Assembly: GCF_030294945.1 (NCBI RefSeq)
Contig: NZ_AP018448.1
Span: forward strand, 1,302,001 to 1,366,000
Direction of reading: 5' to 3'
DNA: 64,000 nt
DNA from: Streptomyces graminofaciens
GTDB taxonomy: Bacteria > Actinomycetota > Actinomycetes > Streptomycetales > Streptomycetaceae
Below, piece by piece: positions 49,289 through 58,581 of the stretch. The notes beneath the pieces were generated by a model, which saw only the letters and a program-made list of their open reading frames with translations, was not told the DNA's origin and did not search any database. Positions within the stretch are counted from its first letter, which is position 1. Every line of letters starts with the position of its first letter. Made by a program: the position numbers and the translations under genes.

Positions 49289-50620
49289 TCAGGCGCCCGC
49301 GACGCCGCCGGGCCCGGACCGGGCGGGGCATGCTCCGGCATGCGTCGCGGAGCCGACGCTGTACGGGGAACTGGTGGTCGGCATGGCCTGGGTGCCGCTG
49401 TCGTGATCGTCCGAAGGCGGGGTGAAAGCGATGTCCAGGCGGGTGAGCCCGCGGAAGTTGAGGCTGCGCTGCCACTGCGGGGCGGTGCCGTCGAGCCGCA
49501 GGCCGGGGAGCCGGGTGAGGAGTGCCTCCAGGACGATCGCGCCTTCCAGCCGGGCCAGCGCGGCGCCGAGGCAGAAGTGCGGACCGTGCCCGAACGCCAT
49601 GTGCCGTCCGCCGGGCCGTTCGAAGTCCAGCACATGGGGATCGGGAAACACGGCCGGATCCCGGTTGGCGGCACCGCACACCAGGAGCACCGTCTGCCCC
49701 TCGGCGATGGAGCGGCCCGCCACGTCCAGGTCGTGCCGCGCCCGGCGCAGCATCAGCTGTACCGGGGCGTCGTAACGCAGGAGTTCCTCGACCGCTGCGG
49801 GCATCAGATCGGGCCGCCCGCGCAGTTGGTCGGCCGCGTGCGGGTGGCGGAGCAGAGCGAGTGTGGCGTTGCCGATGAAGTGGGTGGTGGTCTCGTGACC
49901 GGCGATCAACAACAGGGCGCAGTTGGCGAGGAGTTCGTCGAAGTCCTGCCCGGTGTTCTCGGCCTGTGCGCTCACCAGGGCACGCAGGGTGTGAGGGGCC
50001 GCCGGGGTGTCGTGGCGGGTGAGGAGTTCGCGGAAGTAGACGAGCATGTCCGTCATGCTCTGCGAGGCCTCGCGGTTGCGGTCGGCGTCGAGCCGGGAGT
50101 TGCCTATGGCTTCGGCTATCGGCTCGGACCAGGAGGCGAGGGCGGGGCGGTCCTGCTGCGGCACGTCCAGGAGATCGCAGATGATGGTGAGCGGCAGGGG
50201 TCGGGCGAGGTCCGCGACGATGTCCATCCGCCCGGTCGGCGCCGCGTCGGTGATGATCCGGTCGACGGCTTCGAAGATCCGGCCGCGGAGTGTCTCCACT
50301 GCCCGAGGAGTGAAGGCCCTGCTGATCAGGGCCCGTAGCCGGGGATGGTCGGGGGCGTCGCTGTAGAGCATCTGCCGGCTCAGGACCCGGGCCAGCGGCC
50401 GCAGTTCCTCGGGGACGGCCTCGATGTCGGGATAGCGCACGGAGGACAGCCCGGGGTTGGATGCGGCGCTGCTGACCACGGCGTGCCCGGTCGCGATCCA
50501 GGCGCCCAGGCTGCGGTCCCAGAAGAGCTCGTCGGTGCTCCGCAGCTCCTCGTAGAAGTCGTAGAGGCGCTCTTGGACTTGGGGCCGAAAGGCCCGCAAC
50601 AGCGATGTGGGGGTGCGCAT
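49289..50620 (-). CDS. Cytochrome P450
   Basis: A 443-aa soluble P450 with I-helix AGHETT, ExxR in EELLRYD, and heme loop FGHGPHFCLG. The catalytic core ends near residue 405. The remaining 35 residues are a Ser/Pro/Gly-rich tail that runs past the usual C-terminus, possibly because the original stop was lost. No redox partner is adjacent, and neither this nor the other P450 lies in a visible biosynthetic cluster. Substrate unknown. Confidence 0.92.
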   Translation of the reverse strand: MRTPTSLLRAFRPQVQERLYDFYEELRSTDELFWDRSLGAWIATGHAVVSSAASNPGLSSVRYPDIEAVPEELRPLARVLSRQMLYSDAPDHPRLRALISRAFTPRAVETLRGRIFEAVDRIITDAAPTGRMDIVADLARPLPLTIICDLLDVPQQDRPALASWSEPIAEAIGNSRLDADRNREASQSMTDMLVYFRELLTRHDTPAAPHTLRALVSAQAENTGQDFDELLANCALLLIAGHETTTHFIGNATLALLRHPHAADQLRGRPDLMPAAVEELLRYDAPVQLMLRRARHDLDVAGRSIAEGQTVLLVCGAANRDPAVFPDPHVLDFERPGGRHMAFGHGPHFCLGAALARLEGAIVLEALLTRLPGLRLDGTAPQWQRSLNFRGLTRLDIAFTPPSDDHDSGTQAMPTTSSPYSVGSATHAGACPARSGPGGVAGA

Positions 50621-50792
50621 CGGCCCATGCTAGGCGGCCTGCGGATCCGGGCCGGGGCCCAAGGAGTCCCTGGCTCACGAGTTACGTATGCGATTGCGTA
50701 CTTTCACCGAACCCCTCGGACCGAGAGTGCGGAAGCGTTGCCACCGAGCCCCGGACGCCTCCGGGGTGGCCAAGTGGAGAGAGCGCGGGTGA

Positions 50793-51539
50793 ATGGTGCG
50801 AGTACGGTGCGCTGCGGCGTCTGTGTGGGTGTTTTCGATGACGGTGCTGCTGAGCGCGTGCGGCGGTGCGACCGAGGACCCCGGCGGCACATCGGGGGAA
50901 ACGACCTCCCGGGCGGCCGCGTCGAGTTCCGCATCGGCGGAGAGCGAGAAGCCCCAGACGTCGGCCAAGGCTCTGAGCGACGCTCAGTTGCAGTCCGCTG
51001 TCCTGGTCGATGCGGATCTGAGCGAGTTTCAGATGTCGGAGGAGATGGCGGGTATGCCCGCTCCCGAGGGCGCTGCCAAGAGGACATCCCCGGCCAAGTG
51101 CCAGCCGCTGCTGAACATGTCCGTGGGCAAGCTCGAACCCCAGGCGAAGGCGTTCCGGTACAGCGTTGCCGTGGGGTCTGCGGCGTCGGGGCAAGCGGCC
51201 GACCAGATCGGGGTGGAGATCAAACTCTTCGCCCTTGACCAGGCCGGTGCCGAGCACGTCCTCGCGGAGCTGAGAACAGCGGCGAAGAATTGCGAGGGGT
51301 ACGAGAACGGCGGCCGCCAGGCAGTCGCGGCTGCCGACGCACCGGACGCGGGCGACGAGGCGGTGGCGTACAGAACGTCCGCGCCGGGCTCGACGCCGAT
51401 GTGGACCACGGTGGTACGCAGCGGCGCCACGGTGGTGGCCTTCGGCCACTACACACCCGAGCTGCCTGATGAGGTGCTGTCCGCTCAGATCTCCAAGGTC
51501 GAGGAGGCCGCAGGCCTGAATTTGGAGAGGCACCGCTGA
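50793..51539 (+). CDS. Putative lipoprotein of unknown function
   Basis: A 248-aa exported protein. The lipobox LLSAC places the lipidated Cys at about residue 23, followed by a Ser/Thr/Ala-rich spacer. The globular part (LQSAVLVDADLSEFQMSEE, KCQPLLNM, ELRTAAKNCEGY) has two Cys and resembles the sensor-domain lipoproteins of Streptomyces. It is divergent from the P450 gene with 172 bp between. The start is uncertain because no good ribosome site is visible. Confidence 0.8.
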   Translation: MVRVRCAAASVWVFSMTVLLSACGGATEDPGGTSGETTSRAAASSSASAESEKPQTSAKALSDAQLQSAVLVDADLSEFQMSEEMAGMPAPEGAAKRTSPAKCQPLLNMSVGKLEPQAKAFRYSVAVGSAASGQAADQIGVEIKLFALDQAGAEHVLAELRTAAKNCEGYENGGRQAVAAADAPDAGDEAVAYRTSAPGSTPMWTTVVRSGATVVAFGHYTPELPDEVLSAQISKVEEAAGLNLERHR

Positions 51540-51582
51540 AACGCTCACTGACTGACCGGCCATCAAGACGGTGTTGGCGATC

Positions 51583-51620
51583 GGCATGCCTTCGTAAGGC
51601 ATGCCTTCGTAAGGCATGCC
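51583..51620. repeat. 15-bp tandem repeat with palindromic unit
   Basis: Two and a half copies of GGCATGCCTTCGTAA. Each unit contains the palindrome GGCATGCC. The reverse strand carries TTACGAAGGCATGCC, sharing TACGAAGGCATG with the repeat at 35264-35304. Confidence 0.75.
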
Positions 51621-51736
51621 CAGAGCCAGACGAGGAACGATGGCCGACTTCCGATTCGGAGTGGACGATTGCACCGCCAACGTCCGTGCAACGCAGCAGC
51701 CGGCCTCTTCGAGGGCTGGGGCGCGCACCGCCCTAC

Positions 51737-51856
51737 CCTGACCCGGTAGCCCCGGTCGTCATGTGGCGCAGCTCGAACCTGGTCTGGAGGACGGCGAGGG
51801 CGGCCCGCGAAGGGACGCCGGTCTTGCGGTAGATGCGGCTGGGATGAGATTCGGCC
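51737..51856 (-). pseudogene. LuxR-type helix-turn-helix C-terminal remnant
   Basis: The minus strand reads GRGMAESHPSRIYRKTGVPSRAALAVLQTRFELRHM and stops at TAG. The part SRIYRKTGVPSRAALAV (shown here in under 20 residues) matches the recognition helix end of LuxR/GerE domains. The rest of the regulator is missing, and the HTH itself appears to carry an internal deletion between GRGMAES and SRIYRK. Nothing else recognisable lies between 51540 and 52032 apart from the repeat. Confidence 0.4.
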
Positions 51857-52032
51857 ATGCCCCGGCCGACCGCAGCCGAGCTGCGGGAGGGCTACCGCGA
51901 GAGCTCGCCCGCCCCGGCCCGGGACGGCGCACACTGATGGAACGAGCATGCCGTGGTGAGCACCGGTCGCATCGTGGTGCTGGTCCTGCCGGAGGTGAAC
52001 CTGCTCGACCGTGGCGGTGCCGACCCGTCGGC

Positions 52033-52971
52033 TCAGAAGACCGACAAGCCCGTCAGCGTCGTGAAGCGGTCCAAGGCCGCCACCCCCGCCACCGAATTGC
52101 CCCGCTCGTCCAGGCCGGGGCTCCACACGCACAGCGTGCATCTGCCCGGTACCACCGCGATGATCCCTCCCCCGACTCCGCTCTTGCCGGGCAGGCCCAC
52201 GCGGTAGGCGAACTCGCCCGCCGCGTCGTACGTCCCGCAGGTCAGCATCACCGCGTTGACCTGCTTCGCCTGGCTGCGGGTGAGGAGGCGGGTGCCGTCG
52301 GCGCGGACCCCGTGGCGGGCCAGGAAGCTCGTGGCGAGGGCGAGGTCGGCGCAGGAGACCTCGATGGAACACTGGCGGAAGTACTGGTCCAGCAGCTCCG
52401 GGACGGGGTTCTCGATATTGCGGTACGACGTCATGAAGTGGGCGAGGGCCGCGTTGCGGTCGCCGTGCCCGGCCTCGGAGGCGGCGACCTCCTCGTCGAA
52501 GGTGAGGGCCGGGTTGCCGCTCTCCGCGCGCAGGAAGTCCAGGAGGGTGCCGGCAGCGTCGCCGGTACGGGTGTGCAGGCGGTCGGTGACGACGAGGGCG
52601 CCCGCGTTGATGAACGGGTTGCGCGGGATGCCGTTCTCGTACTCCAGTTGGACCAGGGAGTTGAAGGGGTTGCCGGAGGGCTCGCGGCCGACGTGCTCCC
52701 AGAGGTCGTCGCCCTCGCGGGCCAGGTCCAGGGCGAGGGTGAAGACCTTGGTGATGGACTGCGCGGAGAACGGCTGCCGCCAGTCCCCCACCCCGTACAC
52801 CGTGCCGTCCAGCTCCGCGACCGCCATGCCGAAGCTGCGGGGGTCGCGGGAGGCGAGCGCCGGTATGTAGTCGGCGGGTCGGCCCCGGCCCGGGGTTCGC
52901 GCGATCTCCTCGGCGATGCGCTCCAGGACCGGCTGGAAGGTGAGAGCAGACGTCGTTGTCATGATCACCAT
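52033..52971 (-). CDS. glsA: Glutaminase
   Basis: A 312-aa serine-dependent glutaminase converting Gln to Glu and ammonia in the cytosol. The catalytic Ser-x-x-Lys is QSITK near residue 70 (FSAQSITKVF), with FNSLVQLEYENG, NPFINAGALV and GLPGKSGVGGGI as further family blocks. Length is standard. ATG 52971 follows GGAGGG closely; a second in-frame ATG nine bases downstream is possible. It is 47 bp downstream of aspA on the same strand and fits an amide-nitrogen use operon. Confidence 0.93.
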   Translation of the reverse strand: MVIMTTTSALTFQPVLERIAEEIARTPGRGRPADYIPALASRDPRSFGMAVAELDGTVYGVGDWRQPFSAQSITKVFTLALDLAREGDDLWEHVGREPSGNPFNSLVQLEYENGIPRNPFINAGALVVTDRLHTRTGDAAGTLLDFLRAESGNPALTFDEEVAASEAGHGDRNAALAHFMTSYRNIENPVPELLDQYFRQCSIEVSCADLALATSFLARHGVRADGTRLLTRSQAKQVNAVMLTCGTYDAAGEFAYRVGLPGKSGVGGGIIAVVPGRCTLCVWSPGLDERGNSVAGVAALDRFTTLTGLSVF

Positions 52972-53018
52972 TGTCCCTCCGCGCCGGTCCCGGCGCTCAG
53001 CCACAGATCACGGGCGAG

Positions 53019-54431
53019 TCAGGCCACGGGGGCGCCGTTGCCGGCGAGCACCTCGGGCTTCAGCAGCTGCTGGAGTCGCTCGGCGGGCAACAGGCCCTTC
53101 TCCAGGACGAGTTCGGCGACTCCGCGGCCGGTGGCGAGGGCCTCCTTGGCGATGTCGGTGGCGGCCGTGTAGCCGATGTGCGGGTTGAGAGCGGTGACGA
53201 GGCCGATGGAGTTCTCCACAGCCGCGCGCAGTTCCTCCTCGTTGGCGGTGATGCCGTCGACGCAGCGCTCGGCGAGGGTGAGGCAGGCGGCGCGCAGATG
53301 GGTGAGGGACTCCGACAGGGAGTGCAGGATGATCGGCTCGAAGGCGTTGAGCTGGAGCTGTCCGGCCTCGGCGGCCATGGTGATGGTGACGTCGTTGCCG
53401 ATGACCTCGAAGGCGACCTGGTTGACGACCTCGGGGATCACCGGGTTCACCTTGCCGGGCATGATGCTCGAACCGGCCTGTACGGGCGGCAGGTTGATCT
53501 CGTTGAGACCCGCGCGCGGCCCGGAGGAGAGCAGCCGCAGGTCGTTGCAGCTCTTCGACAGCTTGACCGCGATCCGCTTGAGCACACCGGACATTTGTAC
53601 GAAGGCGCCGCAGTCCTGGGTGGCCTCGACCAGGTTGGCGGCCGTCACCAGCGGCAGCCCGGTGATGTCGGCGAGGTGGCGGCGCGCGGCCTCCGCGTAT
53701 CCGGCGGGGGCGTTGAGGCCGGTGCCGATGGCGGTGGCGCCGAGGTTGATCTCGTGGATCAGCTCGACGGCCTCGGCCAGGCGGCTGCGGTCCTCGTCCA
53801 GCATCACGGCGTACGCCGAGAACTCCTGGCCGAGCGTCATGGGCACCGCGTCCTGGAGCTGGGTGCGGCCCATCTTCAGCACGTCACGGAACTCGACGGC
53901 CTTGCGGGCGAAGGAGTCCTGGAGGACGGCCATGGCCCTGAGGAGCTCGCGCACCGCGTAGACGGTCGCGATCTTGACGGCGGTCGGGTAGACGTCGTTG
54001 GTGGACTGGCCGAGGTTGACGTCCTCGTTGGGGTGCAGGTGCTCGTACTCGCCCTTGGCGTGGCCCAGCAGCTCCAGCGCCCGGTTGGCGACGACCTCGT
54101 TGGCGTTCATGTTCGTCGACGTGCCCGCGCCGCCCTGGATGACGTCGACGACGAACTGGTCGTGCAGCTTGCCCTCGCGGATCTCGCGGCAGGCCTCGAT
54201 GATCGCGGCGGCCTTCTCGGGGGCGAGCAGGCCGAGTTCCTCGTTGGCGCGGGCGGTGGCCTCCTTCACGGCGGCCAGGGCGTCGATCAGATGCGGGTAG
54301 GCGGAGATCGGGGTGCCGGTGATGGGGAAGTTCTCCGTGGCGCGCAGGGTGTGGACGCCCCAGTACGCGTCGGCGGGGACGTCGCGGTCTCCGAGCAGGT
54401 CGTGTTCGCTGCGGGTGGCTGCGGCGGTCAT
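53019..54431 (-). CDS. aspA: Aspartate ammonia-lyase (aspartase)
   Basis: A 470-aa member of the fumarase/aspartase superfamily that deaminates aspartate to fumarate and ammonia. It has the GSSIMPGKVNP signature, the substrate-binding GTSTNMNANEV and NLGQSTNDVYPT blocks, and TAANLVEATQD near the active site. ATG 54431 follows GAGGA. It lies 121 bp downstream of the asparaginase gene, which supplies its substrate. Confidence 0.94.
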   Translation of the reverse strand: MTAAATRSEHDLLGDRDVPADAYWGVHTLRATENFPITGTPISAYPHLIDALAAVKEATARANEELGLLAPEKAAAIIEACREIREGKLHDQFVVDVIQGGAGTSTNMNANEVVANRALELLGHAKGEYEHLHPNEDVNLGQSTNDVYPTAVKIATVYAVRELLRAMAVLQDSFARKAVEFRDVLKMGRTQLQDAVPMTLGQEFSAYAVMLDEDRSRLAEAVELIHEINLGATAIGTGLNAPAGYAEAARRHLADITGLPLVTAANLVEATQDCGAFVQMSGVLKRIAVKLSKSCNDLRLLSSGPRAGLNEINLPPVQAGSSIMPGKVNPVIPEVVNQVAFEVIGNDVTITMAAEAGQLQLNAFEPIILHSLSESLTHLRAACLTLAERCVDGITANEEELRAAVENSIGLVTALNPHIGYTAATDIAKEALATGRGVAELVLEKGLLPAERLQQLLKPEVLAGNGAPVA

Positions 54432-54552
54432 GGCGGTACGGGTCCTCTTCTTTGAGGTGGGTGCGGGTGCGCCCCCGTCGGACCGCGATCCTCTTGGGAC
54501 CGCGCCTTCGTGAGGCGGTTGCAGGAGAGACGAGATTGCGCGGGGCAAGGGT

Positions 54553-55617
54553 TCACATAGTTGTCGTGTCCGTGACCGGATCGAGCGCGCGGACCGGTCG
54601 GACACGTCCGACCTCACGGCCGCCGCCCAGCAGAGCCTCGCCCGCGAACTCGGCGAGCAGCTCCGGGTCGACCCCGGCGCGGGCGAGCGCGGCCGCGGTG
54701 ACCGGGATGCGGGCCCGGTTGGCACCGTCGGCGATCTTCACCGCGACGGTCCGGCCGTCCGGGAGCGCGGCGATCTGGACGCCCTCGAAGCCGTCCTTGC
54801 TGAGCAGTCCGGGCACGGCCCGCATCAGCGCGGCCACGTCGCGCCCGGAGCCCGACGCCATCTCGGCGTGGTCGCGCATCGCGTCGGCCACCAGGCGCTC
54901 GGGGGTGCCCTCGGCGGCGGTGGTGATGCGGGCGGCGGCGCGGGCGAGGCCGTGCAGGGAGACGGAGAAGAGGGGGGCGCCGCAGCCGTCGACGGTCACC
55001 TGGGCGATGGCCTGCCCGGTGAGGTCCTCGACGATCTCGGCGATGGCCTGCTGCAACGGGTGGGCCGGGTCGACGTAGTCGTCCAGGGACCAGCCGTTGA
55101 GCTTGCAGGTGTAGAGCATGGCCGCGTGCTTGCCGGAGCAGTTCTGCGCGAGCCGGGAAGGCTGCCTCCCCTCGCGTATCCACTGCTCCCGGACCGCCGG
55201 GTCGTACGGCATGTCGGTGACGTTGCGCAGGTCGTCCTCGGTGACTCCGGCGAGGTCGAGGATGCGCCGGGTTCCGGCGAGGTGGACTTCCTCGCCGGAG
55301 TGGCTGGCCGCGGTCAGCGACAGCAGGTCGCCGTCGAGCGGCAGTCCGGCCCGCAGCATCGCCACGGCCTGGACCGGCTTGAGCGCCGACCGGGGGTAGA
55401 ACGCCGCCTCGATGTCGCCGAGTTGGAGTTCCACCTCCCCGTCGGCGCCCAGCACCACGACAGAGCCGTAGTGGATGCCCTCGATGACACCGCCTCGTAC
55501 GAGGTGGGCCACGGGGGCGTGGAGCGGCTCCCGGATCGCGGGGGCCGCGCCCACCGGAGCCGCGGGGGTACCCGGGGCGCCGGTGGTCGAGGGGTCGTAC
55601 GTCACTGCCTGGTTCAC
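54553..55617 (-). CDS. L-asparaginase II-like (thermolabile/plant-like group)
   Basis: A 354-aa enzyme of the asparaginase II family found in Rhizobium and actinobacteria: HLVRGGVIEGIHYGS, FYPRSALKPVQAVAM, SLTAASHSGEE, NCSGKHAAMLYTC and VDGCGAPLFSVSL. It converts Asn to Asp and ammonia in the cytosol. The GTG start overlaps the stop of the permease gene (GTGA), so uptake and hydrolysis are coupled. A 30-residue Pro/Ala-rich N-terminus precedes the family start. Confidence 0.92.
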   Translation of the reverse strand: MNQAVTYDPSTTGAPGTPAAPVGAAPAIREPLHAPVAHLVRGGVIEGIHYGSVVVLGADGEVELQLGDIEAAFYPRSALKPVQAVAMLRAGLPLDGDLLSLTAASHSGEEVHLAGTRRILDLAGVTEDDLRNVTDMPYDPAVREQWIREGRQPSRLAQNCSGKHAAMLYTCKLNGWSLDDYVDPAHPLQQAIAEIVEDLTGQAIAQVTVDGCGAPLFSVSLHGLARAAARITTAAEGTPERLVADAMRDHAEMASGSGRDVAALMRAVPGLLSKDGFEGVQIAALPDGRTVAVKIADGANRARIPVTAAALARAGVDPELLAEFAGEALLGGGREVGRVRPVRALDPVTDTTTM

Positions 55618-57056
55618 GCATCCACTCCGGTCGACTTCCGGGCGACTCGGCGGCGTATGCCGAACCAGCCCGCCACAAGTGCTCCCGCGATCAGCGGGAT
55701 GCACAGCACCGTCGTGCGGCCGGCGCCGCCGTCGGCGTACATGAGGACCAGAACCGACGCGAGGAAGAACAGCGTCACGAGCTCGGTCCAGGGGGAGCCC
55801 GGGAGCTGGTAGCTCGGCCGGGTCAGTTCGCCCTTCTGGGTCTTCTGCCAGAACAACAGGTGACAGATCATGATCATTCCCCAGGTGGAGATGATGCCGA
55901 TCGCCGCGAAGTTGAGGACGATCTCGAAGGCCTCGGCGGGGACCACGAAGTTCAGGCCGACGCCCAGGACACAGATACCGCTGGTGAGCAGGATGCCGCC
56001 GTACGGGACCTGGCTGCGGCTCATCACGCCGGTGAACTTCGGCGCGGAACCGGACATCGCCATCGAGCGCAGGATGCGGCCGGTGGAGTACAAGCCCGAG
56101 TTGAGCGACGACATGGCGGCCGTGAGGACGACGAGGTTCATCACGCCGCCCGCCGCCGGGACACCGATGTTGGAGAGCACGGTCACGAAGGGGCTCTCGC
56201 CGGCCTTGTACGAGGACCAGGGCAGCAGCATGGCGAGCAGGACGACCGAGCCGACGTAGAACAGGCCCACACGCCACATGATCGAGTTGATCGCCTTCGG
56301 CATGATCTTCTCGGGGTTCTCGGTCTCACCGGCGGCGACGCCGACCAGCTCGACGGAGGCGTAGGCGAAGACGACGCCCTGGATGATCAGCAGCATCGGC
56401 AGGATGCCGTTGGGGAAGACTCCGCCGTTGTCGGTGATCAGGGCCGGGCCGGGGGTGGTGCCGTCCACCTCGTGCTGGGTGACCAGCAGGAAGATACCGA
56501 TGCACATGAAGACGACGAGCGCGCCGACCTTGATGATCGCGAACCAGAACTCCAGTTCGCCGAACATCTTCACCGAGATCAGGTTCACGGTGAGGACCAC
56601 CGCGAGCGCGATCAGCGCGATCACCCACTGCGGTACGTCGGAGAACATGCCCCAGTAGTGGGTGTAGACGGCGACGGCGGTGATGTCGGCGATACCGGTG
56701 GTGGCCCAGTTCAGGAAGTACATCCAGCCGGCCGTGTACGCGCCCTTCTCGCCGAGGAACTCCCGGGCGTAGGACACGAAGGCACCGGAGGACGGCCGGT
56801 ACAGGACCAGTTCACCGAGGGCCCGGACGACGAGGAAGGCGAAGACGCCGCAGACGGCGTACGCGATGAAGAGGGAGGGCCCGGCGTCGGCCAGCCGGCC
56901 GCCGGCACCGAGGAACAGGCCGGTGCCGATGGCGCCGCCGATGGCGATCATGTTCACGTGCCGGGCCTTGAGGGACTTGCTGTACCCCTCGTCGCCCGCG
57001 TCGACATGTACTGCGGCCGGTGTGCGCGTCTCTTCTTTGAGGTGCTGCTCGCTCAC
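55614..57056 (-). CDS. Amino acid permease, probable L-asparagine permease (AnsP-like)
   Basis: A 480-aa APC-superfamily transporter with twelve hydrophobic helices. The start SLKARHVNMIAIGGAIGTGL contains the consensus GGAIGTG substrate loop; SSGAFVSYAREFLGEKGAY and YASVELVGVAAGETENP follow. The similarity pattern and the asparaginase gene coupled behind it support asparagine as substrate. The GTG start overlaps the stop of the upstream regulator (GTGA), placing regulator, permease and asparaginase on one transcript. Confidence 0.92.
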   Translation of the reverse strand: MSEQHLKEETRTPAAVHVDAGDEGYSKSLKARHVNMIAIGGAIGTGLFLGAGGRLADAGPSLFIAYAVCGVFAFLVVRALGELVLYRPSSGAFVSYAREFLGEKGAYTAGWMYFLNWATTGIADITAVAVYTHYWGMFSDVPQWVIALIALAVVLTVNLISVKMFGELEFWFAIIKVGALVVFMCIGIFLLVTQHEVDGTTPGPALITDNGGVFPNGILPMLLIIQGVVFAYASVELVGVAAGETENPEKIMPKAINSIMWRVGLFYVGSVVLLAMLLPWSSYKAGESPFVTVLSNIGVPAAGGVMNLVVLTAAMSSLNSGLYSTGRILRSMAMSGSAPKFTGVMSRSQVPYGGILLTSGICVLGVGLNFVVPAEAFEIVLNFAAIGIISTWGMIMICHLLFWQKTQKGELTRPSYQLPGSPWTELVTLFFLASVLVLMYADGGAGRTTVLCIPLIAGALVAGWFGIRRRVARKSTGVDA

Positions 57057-57784
57057 GCCTCGGGTCCGCCTTCCGTGGAACTGTTCGCGCGTGGGGAACG
57101 CACGATGTGGGTGAGGGTGGTCTCGACGCGGTCGAGGTGGTGGGACATGGCCTCGACCGCGTCGTGTTCGGAACCGTCGATCAGCGCCTCGACGATGGCC
57201 CGGTGCTCGCGGTTGGACTGCTCGCGCCGGCCGCCCAGCTCGTTGAGGAAGGCCGACTGACGCGCCAGTGCGTCCCGGATCTCCTCGATGACCCGGCGGA
57301 ACACCGGGTTCTGGGCGGCTTCGGCCACAGCCAGGTGGAAGAGCGTGTCCATCGCGACCCACGCGGTGGTGTCGGTCTCCCGCTCCATCCGGTCCAGCAG
57401 ATGGGCCAGGTGGTCCAGGTTCTCCGGGGTGCGGCGCGTCGCCGCGTACCCGGCGACCGGGATCTCCACATGCCGGCGCACTTCGAGCAGGTCGCTCGCC
57501 GCGTAGTCGCCGAAGGTGGGGTCCTCGACGGCGTTGGCGATCACGAAGGTGCCCTTGCCGGTGCGGGACTGGGTCAGCCCCATCACCTGCAGGGCGCGCA
57601 GCGCCTCACGGAGCACCGGCCGGCTCACTTCGAGCTGCCGGCACAGCTCCGCCTCGGAGGGGAGCTTGTCGCCGATGGCGTACTCGCCGCGCTCGATGGC
57701 CGCGCGGAGGTGGAGAAGCACCGCTTCCATGGCGCTGACGCGCCGAGGTGCCGAACCACCTGTCTGGCTGTCTGACAGGTTCAC
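57053..57784 (-). CDS. GntR/FadR-type transcriptional regulator
   Basis: A 243-aa regulator. The winged helix (LHLRAAIERGEYAIGDKLPS; LEVSRPVLREALRALQVMG) is followed by an FCD ligand-binding domain with the metal-binding His residues in FHLAVAEAA, REHRAIVEAL and SHHLDRV. As the first gene of the asparagine block it probably senses Asn, Asp or a related acid and represses its own operon. A palindrome at the start codon may be its operator. GTG 57784 is the only plausible start. Confidence 0.92.
   Translation of the reverse strand: MNLSDSQTGGSAPRRVSAMEAVLLHLRAAIERGEYAIGDKLPSEAELCRQLEVSRPVLREALRALQVMGLTQSRTGKGTFVIANAVEDPTFGDYAASDLLEVRRHVEIPVAGYAATRRTPENLDHLAHLLDRMERETDTTAWVAMDTLFHLAVAEAAQNPVFRRVIEEIRDALARQSAFLNELGGRREQSNREHRAIVEALIDGSEHDAVEAMSHHLDRVETTLTHIVRSPRANSSTEGGPEA
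57769..57779. promoter_or_regulatory. FadR-type palindrome at the regulator start codon
   Basis: CTGTC-T-GACAG is an 11-bp palindrome matching the NTGTNNNACAN pattern of FadR-subfamily GntR operators, and a longer CCTGTC...GACAGG arrangement surrounds it. It overlaps codons 2-6 of the regulator, compatible with autorepression, particularly if the transcript is leaderless or has a short leader. Confidence 0.5.
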
Positions 57785-57838
57785 GGGGGTGATCCTGCGG
57801 GTGACGAGAGGGGGCTGTCAAGGGGTCGCGCAGTGGAT

Positions 57839-58213
57839 CTACGACCACAGGGCCTGCGCGAACGCCACTCCCGCGAAGGCCGCGCCCAGCCCCGCCGTCA
57901 CGCTCACGACCACATTGGCGACGACGTGGAAGCGGGCGCCGTCCTGGGCGAGGCGGAGCGTCTCGTAGGAGAAGGTGGAGTACGTGGTGAGGGCACCGCA
58001 CAGTCCGGTGCCGAGGAGAAGTTGCAGGTGGGAGCTTGCGGCACCGGCCATCGCAGCCCCCGTGAGGGCCCCCAGCACCAGGCAGCCGACGACGTTGACG
58101 GCGAGGGTGCCCCAGGGGAAGACCGTGTCGTGCCGGGACTGTACGGCGCGGTCGGTGAGGTAGCGGAGGGGGGCGCCGACCATGCCGCCGAGGATGACGA
58201 GGAGCCAGTTCAC
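57839..58213 (-). CDS. crcB: Fluoride exporter CrcB/Fluc
   Basis: A 124-aa four-helix membrane protein that forms dual-topology fluoride channels. Diagnostic motifs are [25 protein letters not shown] and [17 protein letters not shown], containing the Thr/Ser-Phe pore segment. The ATG overlaps the stop of the DUF190 gene (ATGA). It is the last gene of a crcB-DUF190-crcB operon; two Fluc paralogues may form a heterodimer. Confidence 0.93.
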   Translation of the reverse strand: MNWLLVILGGMVGAPLRYLTDRAVQSRHDTVFPWGTLAVNVVGCLVLGALTGAAMAGAASSHLQLLLGTGLCGALTTYSTFSYETLRLAQDGARFHVVANVVVSVTAGLGAAFAGVAFAQALWS

Positions 58214-58581
58214 GGGGTCGGTCCGCCCTTCACGGTTGGCGATTTGCCGTTCGCATTCGTGGCGACGACCTCGCAGGGGTCGAGGGTGACGAGTCCGCCG
58301 TTGACCAGTTCGTCCAGCTGGGGGAGGAAGGCCCGTACGCGGTCCTCGGTGTCGACGACGATCACGGCGACCGGCAGATCCTCGCTGAGCGAGAGCAGCC
58401 GTGAGGTGTGGACGATCGACGAGGCGCCGAAGCCCTCGACGCCCCGGAAGACGCTGGCGCCCGCGAGACCGGCGGCGTGGGCCCGGTGCACGATCTCGGC
58501 GTAGAGCGGTCTGTGGTGCCAGGTGTCGTGCTCGCCGATCAGGACGGTGAGGCGAAGGGCATGGGTCGTTCGCGGTGTCAT
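58210..58581 (-). CDS. DUF190 domain protein
   Basis: A 123-aa small cytosolic protein of the DUF190 family (ferredoxin-like or PII-like fold): [35 protein letters not shown] and EGFGASS. DUF190 genes are commonly paired with crcB. A regulatory or nucleotide-sensing role is suspected but not shown. It overlaps both crcB genes by ATGA junctions, so the three are expressed together. Confidence 0.9.
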   Translation of the reverse strand: MTPRTTHALRLTVLIGEHDTWHHRPLYAEIVHRAHAAGLAGASVFRGVEGFGASSIVHTSRLLSLSEDLPVAVIVVDTEDRVRAFLPQLDELVNGGLVTLDPCEVVATNANGKSPTVKGGPTP

